Part shown: in pieces, positions 1 to 5,810 of the stretch
Numbering within the stretch: the stretch's first letter is position 1
Layout: each line of letters starts with the position of its first letter
Origin: Dehalococcoidia bacterium UBA1151
GTDB lineage: Bacteria; Chloroflexota; Dehalococcoidia; Lucifugimonadales; Lucifugimonadaceae
Assembly: GCA_002311865.1 (NCBI GenBank)
Contig: DBZV01000116.1
Location: 21,751 to 30,258 of the forward strand
Length of the DNA stretch: 8,508 nt
Direction: 5' to 3'
Translations under genes and position numbers: made by a program
Notes under the pieces: generated by a model
What the model saw: only the letters and a program-made list of their open reading frames with translations
Told to the model about the DNA's origin: nothing
The model's database searches: none

Positions 1-918
1 GTCATCACGGCGGCGATGTCTGCAATCGACATTGCGCTGCACGACATTATCGGTAAGAAGCTGGGCGTGCCGGTCTACCAGCTCCTTGGCGGCAAGCAGC
101 GCGAGTGGGTTCCATGCTTCGCCACCACGAACGGCGTCGACGCCGGAGCGATGCTGCAGAAGGCGCAGGCGCTAGTGGACGACGGTTGGGAGTGCATGCG
201 GCTGAGCGTGGCGCCAGGATTCGAAGACGGTAATATTTTCGAGCCGCGCCTTGATATTCCGTTACAGGTCGACGCGCTTATCCGGGCGCGTGAGCAGCTC
301 GGACGGGAGATCAGGATTGGCATCGATTACCATCACCGGCTGAGCGTCGCAGAGACTGCCACGTTCTGCCAGTCGATGCCGCCGGGCACGCTGGACTTCC
401 TGGAGGAGCCGATTCGCGACGAGACGGTCAGCTCATACGAAGCATTGCGTCAGATGACGCCTGTCCCATTTGCGCTTGGTGAGGAGTTTTCTTCAAAGTG
501 GCAGTTCCTCCCGTATATCGAAAAGGGGCTTACCAACTACGCCCGCGTTGACCTTGGCATTGTTGGCGGATTCACAGAGGCGCAAAAGGTCGCCGGGTGG
601 GCTGAGGCTCACTATATCGATCTGATGCCGCACAACCCGCTGGGCCCCGTCAACACAGCTGCAAGCGCCCACCTGGCAATGGCCACGCCCAACTTCGCGT
701 GGCTGGAGATGTTCCAGAGAGGCGAGGACGCTGAAGTGGAGGCCGACAAGCTCTATCCGGGCAACTTCAGGGCAAAAGGCGGGCGTATGGAAGTTCCAGA
801 TGCGCCTGGACTGGGCATCGACGTTGATGAGGACGCCATCGCAAACAGTCCGATGCACGAGGACGCCTGGATTACCACCATGCTCCGGCGAAGGGATGGC
901 TCAGTTCAGAACTGGTAG
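1..918 (+). CDS. Enolase-superfamily sugar-acid dehydratase (mandelate racemase subgroup), 5' truncated
   Basis: The reading frame is open from base 1, and the first visible Met (base 16) lies inside the conserved stretch SAIDIALHDIIGKKLGVPVY. The gene therefore starts upstream, and most of the N-terminal capping domain is missing. About 305 codons remain of a usual 380-400. Numbered from the Met at base 16, the barrel shows the Mg2+ ligands D104 (GIDYHHRL), E130 (FLEEP) and E156 (LGEEF). It also shows H106, H206 (MPHNPLGP), which is probably the general base, and E231 (AWLEMF). Beta-2 carries Arg (MRLSV) instead of the KxK of racemases, which points to a dehydratase. Family members remove water from sugar acids such as galactonate or mannonate to give 2-keto-3-deoxy acids in the cytoplasm. 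DYHHRL looks like mannonate dehydratase and PHNPLGP like galactonate dehydratase, so I do not name the substrate. The small membrane-protein gene follows after 17 bp. Confidence 0.9.
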   Translation, partial: VITAAMSAIDIALHDIIGKKLGVPVYQLLGGKQREWVPCFATTNGVDAGAMLQKAQALVDDGWECMRLSVAPGFEDGNIFEPRLDIPLQVDALIRAREQLGREIRIGIDYHHRLSVAETATFCQSMPPGTLDFLEEPIRDETVSSYEALRQMTPVPFALGEEFSSKWQFLPYIEKGLTNYARVDLGIVGGFTEAQKVAGWAEAHYIDLMPHNPLGPVNTAASAHLAMATPNFAWLEMFQRGEDAEVEADKLYPGNFRAKGGRMEVPDAPGLGIDVDEDAIANSPMHEDAWITTMLRRRDGSVQNW

Positions 919-925
919 GCTCTGA

Positions 926-963
926 CCAATGCAAATTGGCGCTAGTAAGTACGAATAGATTCG
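926..963. repeat. Two short inverted repeats at the 5' end of the small membrane-protein gene
   Basis: Two perfect short inverted repeats lie just after the dehydratase stop. The first is CCAAT-GCAA-ATTGG (926-939), which covers the TTG at 936. The second is CGAAT-AG-ATTCG (952-963). They could be protein-binding sites or small RNA hairpins between the two plus-strand genes, and they would fit best if translation begins at 984. Five-base arms are short enough to occur by chance, so this is a position note, not a proven site. Confidence 0.25.
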
Positions 964-1271
964 CTACTCAGGACCGGTGCAAATTGAAATTTGATCGTGC
1001 AATTATCGAGTATCGCCTGGGGATCGCGACGCTATGGCTAGCCGCGGTCCTTCTGGTGGGGTTTCTTGGGCTAATTCATTTTGCTGCGATCAGTTTTCTG
1101 GTGCCATCCTGGTACGACATGCATATAGCGGACCGTATCTTCGCATTTATGCTGATTGGGCCATTCGCCATCGCAGCAGACTACTTCGGGTATCGCTACG
1201 TCAAAGGCCGCATGGACCATTCGCGATGGACGGCTGAGATCAAGCGCGAGCATGAATCTCGCAACGCCTAG
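936..1271 (+). CDS. Small two-helix membrane protein of unknown function
   Basis: I do not recognise this protein. The frame encodes up to 111 residues. A basic N-terminus is followed by two strongly hydrophobic segments, about residues 28-56 (LGIATLWLAAVLLVGFLG onward) and 68-88 (RIFAFMLIGPFAIAADYF). The C-terminal tail is charged (KREHESRNA). This pattern fits a helical hairpin in the cytoplasmic membrane, which is why this frame is preferred to the overlapping ones. The start is uncertain. TTG at 936 has no Shine-Dalgarno sequence. A second in-frame TTG at 984 has AGGA at 970-973, 10 nt upstream, and would give 95 residues. Both TTGs sit in the same 9-mer TGCAAATTG. It lies 17 bp after the dehydratase and may be read through from it. 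The stop TAG overlaps the stop of the facing HAD gene. Confidence 0.5.
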   Translation: MALVSTNRFATQDRCKLKFDRAIIEYRLGIATLWLAAVLLVGFLGLIHFAAISFLVPSWYDMHIADRIFAFMLIGPFAIAADYFGYRYVKGRMDHSRWTAEIKREHESRNA

Positions 1272-1969
1272 CGGTCATCCTGGTGCGCATCCAGGATTTC
1301 CGGTATCTCACTCAACGATCTGATCTCGTAGTCCGGACGCACACCTAAATCGTTCTCAAGGCCAGCGGGATTAAACCATATGCTCACCGCTCCTACACCG
1401 TTTGCACCCGCGACATCAGACTCCAGCGAGTCACCAACATGCATCATCTCCGTGACATCGCATCCGGCTAGCCTGGCAGCATGCTCAAAAATCTCCGCGT
1501 CCGGCTTCCCAATCCCAATATCCTGCGCCATGACGATGAAATCGAGCTTCACATCTGATCCAAACACCGCTGGCGAATGGTTTCCATTGGTTATCTCACC
1601 AACCCGAAAAGATGCCCGAAGTTGTTGGATGACAGGCTCGACTTCCGGAAACAGCGTCCCTACTTGGGTTTTTACTTCAAAGTAGTGCTCGGTGAGCTTG
1701 TCCCCAGAGATCTGGCCGTCCAACCCGGACAACTTCGCAACGCGTCGAAACGACTCTCTGCGAATGCCCTCCACCGTGTTTCGCGGATTCAACGGCCCTC
1801 GTTCAGCCTCAACGCCGTTCCTCAACATTATTACCTCGCCCACGGTGAAGATAGATTTTTTTTTCGTCATCTCCTCAAGCAGCGTGAGGGTAGAGGCCAG
1901 CGCCTGCCGCATCATATCGTCGAATGACCAGAGCGTATCGTCGCCGTCGAATGAAACAGCTTTAATCAT
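1268..1969 (-). CDS. HAD-family phosphatase (HAD subfamily IA)
   Basis: This is a 233-residue, full-length haloacid dehalogenase-type hydrolase, expected to remove phosphate from a small soluble metabolite in the cytoplasm. All four HAD motifs are present. Motif I is FDGDDTLW, with nucleophile D8 and acid D10. Motif II is EITNG with T127. Motif III is GIGKPD with K155. Motif IV is HVGDSLESD with D180 and D185. Residues 15-100 form the helical C1 cap typical of subfamily I, and DDTLW resembles YjjG/YfnB-like nucleotide or sugar phosphatases. The substrate cannot be read from sequence. It is the last gene of an MFS-SDR-HAD operon and starts 25 bp after the SDR stop. The spacer is C-rich on the mRNA (a GGGC repeat at 1981-1994 on the plus strand) and has no Shine-Dalgarno sequence. 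A run of nine A in the coding strand (plus 1856-1864) encodes three Lys. Its TAG stop overlaps that of the convergent gene. Confidence 0.92.
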   Translation of the reverse strand: MIKAVSFDGDDTLWSFDDMMRQALASTLTLLEEMTKKKSIFTVGEVIMLRNGVEAERGPLNPRNTVEGIRRESFRRVAKLSGLDGQISGDKLTEHYFEVKTQVGTLFPEVEPVIQQLRASFRVGEITNGNHSPAVFGSDVKLDFIVMAQDIGIGKPDAEIFEHAARLAGCDVTEMMHVGDSLESDVAGANGVGAVSIWFNPAGLENDLGVRPDYEIRSLSEIPEILDAHQDDR

Positions 1970-1994
1970 GTTGGTGAGGTGGCGGGCGGGCGGG

Positions 1995-2747
1995 TTAGCC
2001 TCGCCCTATGAAGAGCTGGGCCACCGGTAGAACGCTCATCTCCAGGGTGTACACGTCTGGCGGCAGGGTTGCCATATACAGTGCCGCTCGCGCCATATCG
2101 GCCGTCTCTACCTGCGCCTCCGGTCCCGTATCCACTCCGCTTGCTGGACTGCCCCCCGCCGCAACACGCCGCTCAACCGCAACGTTGCCAGGATTGAGCT
2201 GCCCGCATGAGATTCCAAACTCGCGTCCGTCCAGAGCGGTGCACTGTGTGAGACCCCAGAGGGCGTGCTTGCTGGTTGTGTATGGCGCCGAATGCTGCCG
2301 AGCGCGCTGCGAAGCGATGCTGCCAATGTTGATTATCCGGCCGCCCCCGGCATTCTTCATTATCCTGAACGCCTCGCGTGTGCAGATAAACGGACCAGTC
2401 ACGTTGACCGCCATCACCATGGCGAACGTATCAAGGCTCAGTTCGTCGATGCGACCGCCATCGAATCGTCCAGAGTTGTTGACGAGAATATCCAACCTGC
2501 TGAATCGCTCCATTGTCAACTGAAATAGGCGCTTGACCGCGGCCTCGTCCGTAACATCTGTCTGTATAGCTACGACCTCTGAACCGGTGTTGGCGGTGAT
2601 CTCTTCCGCAGTCCCATTCAGGCGGTCGATATCTCGGGCGGCGATAACGACCGAACATCCTTCGCCCGCGAAGGCAGCCGCTATCCCTTTGCCAATTCCG
2701 CTGCCACCACCGGTAATGATAGCCACCTTGCCATCAAGTTGGCCCAC
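1995..2747 (-). CDS. Short-chain dehydrogenase/reductase (classical SDR)
   Basis: This is an NAD(P)-dependent oxidoreductase acting on an unknown alcohol/ketone pair, 250 residues, the standard classical SDR length. Numbered from the GTG start, the Rossmann motif TGGGSGIG is at 12-19. Strand beta-2 ends in AARD, and R38 suggests NADP(H) preference. NNSG (90-93) is a variant of the usual NNAG. The catalytic set is N115, S143, Y156 and K160 (YTTSK). The frame is open upstream to an ATG at 2849, but that would add 34 residues lying wholly over the end of the MFS gene and rich in Pro, Ser and Arg. GTG at 2747 has GGGGG (2758-2754) 6 nt before it and puts GQLDGKVAIITGG at the N-terminus, as in other SDRs, so it is preferred. 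It starts one base after the MFS stop (TGA-G-GTG), which suggests coupled translation. The HAD gene follows. Confidence 0.94.
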   Translation of the reverse strand: MGQLDGKVAIITGGGSGIGKGIAAAFAGEGCSVVIAARDIDRLNGTAEEITANTGSEVVAIQTDVTDEAAVKRLFQLTMERFSRLDILVNNSGRFDGGRIDELSLDTFAMVMAVNVTGPFICTREAFRIMKNAGGGRIINIGSIASQRARQHSAPYTTSKHALWGLTQCTALDGREFGISCGQLNPGNVAVERRVAAGGSPASGVDTGPEAQVETADMARAALYMATLPPDVYTLEMSVLPVAQLFIGRG

Positions 2748-2748
2748 C

Positions 2749-4314
2749 TCAATCCCCCGTGGATTTGGTAGTCGATTGGCTTTCCGTTGGGAGGCCGCTT
2801 GCGATGGATGCATTCGCCAGGGACTGGGCGGTGGACTGTTCTGTTTCACGTCGGGACGTGATCACTGGATTACTGGTCTTCATTGCCGCAATAATCGCGA
2901 AGAAAGAGACGCCAGCGAACGATATGAACGCGATCCGCATGCCAGAGACAAAAGCGGCCTTTTCTTCAGTGCCGGATCCATCTTTGATGGCGCCCAGATC
3001 AGCATCCACTCCATTAGAGGTCATCACCCCAACAACTATTGCTGTGGCTACTGCGATGGAAATTGCTGAAGCCGTATTGCGAACCAGGTTGATGAATGCC
3101 GATACGACGCCGAATGACTGAGATTGGACCGCACCGATCGCAGCGCTCATATTTGGCGCGACCCACAGCCCCATGCCAAGGCCCGTGACAAGCAGAGCAG
3201 GCATGATGATGTAGAGTTCCGACTCCTCGTTGAGAGACGCCAGCACAAGGCCGGAGATAGTGACTAGCGTCAGGCCAATCACCGTGAACGGTTTTACACC
3301 CAGCTTGTCGGAGAGTCGGCCGCTGATGGACCCCATGATCGCGAACCCAATAGCGCCGGGAATGAGTATTGGTCCCATTTCACTGGGAGAGTAACCACGT
3401 ACTCCCTGTAAATAGAACGGCATGAGGAAGAACCAGGGTGAGCTGCCCACAAACCCCAGAAATCGTGCTGTGATCGCCCAGGAGAATTGCGCATTTTTGA
3501 ACATGCCTAAATCAAACATTGGGACGGCAATTCGAGACTCACGCCATATGAACAGATACAGAAGAATTGCGGTGAGGCCAAATGCTGGGCCGATAATGAA
3601 CGGCGATAGATCCGTGCTGAACGTTGCTGCAAGAATTAGCACTGTGAGCCCCACCGCGGATATCAGCGCACCGGTCCAGTCGTAATTCCTTATAGATCCT
3701 GTACGCGGGCCCCCAATCTTTTCCTCGTCCAGGATTATCGCGGCCCATACCACCGACACGCCCGTTCCAATGGCCAGGAGAACGAAGAATGATCGCCAGC
3801 CCAGACCGTCAACCATCTGGCCGGCCACCAGGGGACCGGCGATCGCCGCAAGTCCCACTGCCGATGCGATGAGTCCCATACCCTTGCCACGTTCTTCGGG
3901 TGGGAACACCACGGCAACAATCGCCATTCCGTTTGCCATCACAATCGCGGCTCCGATAGCAGAGACGATGCGGGCCGCGACAAGGAATGAGATATCTGGT
4001 GCGGCGGCAGCCCCAGCAGCGCCGAGCGCGTAGATGACACCCCCCGCAATAAATGATCGTTTGCGTCCGACAAGATCTGAGAGGCCGCCCACCGGCAACA
4101 GCACAGCACTGATGGCTATGGCGAAGCCCAGAGCAATGAGTGATGCCTTACCAAGCGCCAACCCAAATTCATCGGCAATGGTTGGAATTGCCACGCCGGT
4201 TCCGCCGAAATCCATGACGCCGAAAAAGAGTCCCAGCGCCATCACTGAGACCGCCTTCCACTTGTAATTGTCGGAAGGCGCGGCCGTGGGTATTTCTTTA
4301 TTGGGTTGAGTCAT
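2749..4314 (-). CDS. MFS transporter, DHA2-type (14 TM) drug/metabolite exporter
   Basis: This is a proton-driven major facilitator of 521 residues in the cytoplasmic membrane, probably an exporter. About 14 hydrophobic helices can be counted, as in the EmrB/QacA (DHA2) family. Numbered from the ATG at 4314, TM1 carries Asp35 in VMDFGGTGVAIP (motif D1-like). Motif A GGLSDLVGRKR is at 76-86 between TM2 and TM3. Motif C GPLVAGQMVDGLGWR is at about 160-174 in TM5. A degenerate motif A, GRLSDKLG, recurs in the second half. The C-terminal 40 residues are hydrophilic, rich in Ser and Thr. The frame is open to a TTG at 4368, but the ATG at 4314 places a short polar tail before TM1 and is preferred. 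Neither has a strong Shine-Dalgarno sequence. It is the first gene of the MFS-SDR-HAD operon and is divergent from the hydroxyacid dehydrogenase. The substrate is unknown. Confidence 0.93.
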   Translation of the reverse strand: MTQPNKEIPTAAPSDNYKWKAVSVMALGLFFGVMDFGGTGVAIPTIADEFGLALGKASLIALGFAIAISAVLLPVGGLSDLVGRKRSFIAGGVIYALGAAGAAAAPDISFLVAARIVSAIGAAIVMANGMAIVAVVFPPEERGKGMGLIASAVGLAAIAGPLVAGQMVDGLGWRSFFVLLAIGTGVSVVWAAIILDEEKIGGPRTGSIRNYDWTGALISAVGLTVLILAATFSTDLSPFIIGPAFGLTAILLYLFIWRESRIAVPMFDLGMFKNAQFSWAITARFLGFVGSSPWFFLMPFYLQGVRGYSPSEMGPILIPGAIGFAIMGSISGRLSDKLGVKPFTVIGLTLVTISGLVLASLNEESELYIIMPALLVTGLGMGLWVAPNMSAAIGAVQSQSFGVVSAFINLVRNTASAISIAVATAIVVGVMTSNGVDADLGAIKDGSGTEEKAAFVSGMRIAFISFAGVSFFAIIAAMKTSNPVITSRRETEQSTAQSLANASIASGLPTESQSTTKSTGD

Positions 4315-4436
4315 ACTTACTGTGTGATGCGCCGATACGGATTCCGCCGCACTGAGTACCTGGCCCAACTCTGCGACCAGTGTGCATGAATTGACTTATC
4401 CTACACGTTCCCGCCCCCGTCCCGGCAGTTCAAATC

Positions 4437-4441
4437 AGGAG
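4437..4441 (+). promoter_or_regulatory. Shine-Dalgarno AGGAG deciding a CTG start
   Basis: AGGAG lies 8 nt before the in-frame CTG at 4450. No ATG, GTG or TTG in any frame lies 4-12 nt downstream of it, so if this is a working ribosome-binding site it serves the CTG. The conventional GTG at 4483 has only C-rich sequence before it. Confidence 0.5.
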
Positions 4442-4449
4442 CAATCGAC

Positions 4450-5499
4450 CTGTCCTCTCAGCCCTTTGACCGCCCCCTCAACGTGCTTCGTACAGCAGCA
4501 CCTCCAAATTCCAACGGCCAGGACGTGGAACGACCCAAAACGTACAGGCCGTTGGAAGAATTTGTAACTACTCCCGTCAACTGGTCGTACGTCGACCCCA
4601 ATGACAGCGCTGCCATGATGAAGGCTCTTCCGGGTCAGGATGTGCTTGTCGGTGTTAAATTCACGCCGGACATGACTTCTTCAGCAGATAGCCTGAAGAT
4701 GATTGTTCTTCAGGCTGCCGGATTCGAAAAGATCGTGCCATCGGCCGTCCCAGAAGGGTGCGTTGTAGCCAACGCGTACGAACATGAAGCACCAATTGCG
4801 GAGTGGGTGATGATGGCCGCAGAGGTACTGGACCACGAGGTTTTCAAGGCCGACCAGATGCTCAGAAAGAACGATTGGGGCATATGGATATACCGCCGGC
4901 CGCCATATCGGGAGCTATTTGGCAGAACGATGGGCGTGATTGGACTGGGCCACATTGGCCGACGCGTTCTAAAACTGGCACGCGCCTACGATATGCGACT
5001 GATCGCAGTAACCAGAACACCTCCGGGCGAGAAGGAAGCACGCGGTCTTGGGCTGGCTTGGGTTGGCGATCCGAGTCGACTTGACGATCTGATGTCAGAG
5101 GCCGACTTTATTGCCATAACAACCCCCCAGCTACCCAGTACAAAAGGTCTGGTGGGCGAGCATGAGATTTCGCTGATGAAGTCTGGCGCGTACATCATCA
5201 ACCCCGCCAGAGGCCCCATCATCGATGAGACTGCGCTGTATGAGGCACTGCGCGACAACCGCATCGGTGGAGCAGCTATCGACGTCTGGTGGTTCTACCC
5301 GTCCGGCCTTGACGACCACACAACGCGACCTTCGAAGTACCCATTCCACGAGCTAGATAACGTCTTGATGACGCCGCACATCTCCGGTGGAACGTATGGG
5401 ACTGCGGAACGAAGGTCGCGTGTGGTCGCTGAAAACATTGACCGGTTCTACCGTGGCGAACCGCTTGTCAACGTTGTGACGGAGTTGTCCCGAAACTAA
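4450..5499 (+). CDS. D-isomer-specific 2-hydroxyacid dehydrogenase family protein
   Basis: The enzyme is expected to reduce 2-keto acids (or oxidise D-2-hydroxyacids) with a nicotinamide cofactor in the cytoplasm. It has 349 residues from CTG 4450, or 338 from GTG 4483, against a usual 310-350. CTG is chosen because AGGAG precedes it by 8 nt and because GTG would begin inside the first beta strand (LNVLRTA). In CTG numbering, NAYEHEAPIAEW (108-119) is the substrate-domain helix motif and GLGHIG (165-170) the Rossmann loop. VTRTP after beta-2 has Arg instead of Asp, suggesting NADP(H). NPARG gives catalytic R254, and TPHISG gives H310. The usual catalytic Glu of DVxxxEP is replaced: the segment reads DVWWFYP, with Y283 at that place. 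FDH-like enzymes have Gln there and share PHISG. It is divergent from the MFS exporter and converges on the 51-residue ORF. The exact substrate is not assignable. Confidence 0.9.
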   Translation: MSSQPFDRPLNVLRTAAPPNSNGQDVERPKTYRPLEEFVTTPVNWSYVDPNDSAAMMKALPGQDVLVGVKFTPDMTSSADSLKMIVLQAAGFEKIVPSAVPEGCVVANAYEHEAPIAEWVMMAAEVLDHEVFKADQMLRKNDWGIWIYRRPPYRELFGRTMGVIGLGHIGRRVLKLARAYDMRLIAVTRTPPGEKEARGLGLAWVGDPSRLDDLMSEADFIAITTPQLPSTKGLVGEHEISLMKSGAYIINPARGPIIDETALYEALRDNRIGGAAIDVWWFYPSGLDDHTTRPSKYPFHELDNVLMTPHISGGTYGTAERRSRVVAENIDRFYRGEPLVNVVTELSRN

Positions 5500-5521
5500 A
5501 CGCCTGTCTCGGGTTTAGGCG
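5500..5521 (-). terminator. Possible weak terminator between convergent genes
   Basis: CGCCT (5501-5505) and AGGCG (5517-5521) form a 5-bp GC-rich stem with an 11-nt loop in the gap between the dehydrogenase stop (5499) and the small ORF stop (5515). Read on the minus strand, the stem is followed by TTTAGTTT, a broken U-tract. Read on the plus strand there is no U-tract. The stem is short, so this is only a candidate. Confidence 0.3.
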
Positions 5522-5670
5522 GCTATTCCAGAGTCTGATTCGTTTTCCACGTAGAAAAAACCGTCAAACGGAATCGGCATGCTAAATGTTAGGGTTTGCG
5601 GTTCCGGCAAACGGGGCTCTGTCTCTGATGTGTCGTGCTGGTCGCCGGTGTTGTGCTGATTCGTGCTCAT
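5515..5670 (-). CDS. Small acidic orphan protein, 51 residues
   Basis: I do not recognise this protein. ATG at 5670 is preceded by GGGGGG (5682-5677) with a 6-nt spacer, the strongest ribosome-binding site in the window. That is the main reason to believe the gene; the frame stays open to 5697, but no start there has such a site. The 51 residues include nine Asp/Glu, one Arg (R20), and no Lys, Cys or Trp. The N-terminal half is polar and probably disordered (STNQHNTGDQHDTSETEP). The middle is hydrophobic and aromatic (TFSMPIPFDGFFYV, 28-41). The end, ENESDSGIAA, finishes in Ala-Ala. There is no signal peptide and no membrane helix. It lies 140 bp after rlmB on the same strand and could share that transcript. 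It could be a small regulator, a peptide precursor or a binding partner. No function is claimed, and chance ORF status is not excluded. Confidence 0.5.
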   Translation of the reverse strand: MSTNQHNTGDQHDTSETEPRLPEPQTLTFSMPIPFDGFFYVENESDSGIAA

Positions 5671-5731
5671 GATGCTCCCCCCGCTTGTGTCCTGCACCCA
5701 GTCTCAGGCCCGGCACTGAAACCGGGAATAG

Positions 5732-5791
5732 GGCCTATGACGCGCTCTGGTGTCTCGCTGCCGACAAAGTTTGTGAGCATAGGCCGTCATA
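5732..5791. repeat. Inverted repeat in the leader of the 51-residue ORF
   Basis: The gap of 140 bp between rlmB and the small ORF contains GGCCTATG (5732-5739) and its exact complement CATAGGCC (5778-5785), 38 nt apart. The overlapping TATGACG (5736-5742) and its complement CGTCATA (5785-5791) also match. The two pairings share bases and exclude each other, as alternative RNA hairpins would. A further CCCGG/CCGGG stem with an 8-nt loop lies at 5709-5726. No recognised riboswitch or attenuator class was identified. Confidence 0.3.
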
Positions 5792-5810
5792 CTCGTGTGG
5801 CTGGAAGCAC

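Noticed and set aside
1246..1262. GCGAG-CATGAAT-CTCGC hairpin near the convergent gene ends
   Set aside because: Five-base stem with no U-tract on either strand, and inside a coding frame. Not called as a terminator.
1981..1994. GGGC tandem repeat between SDR and HAD
   Set aside because: Only about three units, and C-rich on the transcribed mRNA. No role seen beyond being a spacer.
2748..2849. N-terminal extension of the SDR up to an ATG at 2849
   Set aside because: It overlaps the end of the MFS gene in another frame, has non-SDR composition, and GTG 2747 has a G-run ribosome-binding site and the standard SDR N-terminus.
2533..3121. Long plus-strand frames opposite the SDR and MFS genes
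   Set aside because: They are antisense shadows with low-complexity Ala/Pro/Ser composition and no domain signature, while the minus-strand frames carry clear family motifs.
4391..4396. TTGACT as a -35 box for the hydroxyacid dehydrogenase
   Set aside because: The sequence 16-19 bp downstream is C-rich with no -10-like hexamer.
5555..5571. Hairpin plus T-run resembling an intrinsic terminator on the minus strand (CCGT-TTG-ACGG then six T)
   Set aside because: The stem is only four base pairs and it lies inside the 51-residue ORF, where it encodes PFDGFF. Too weak to call.
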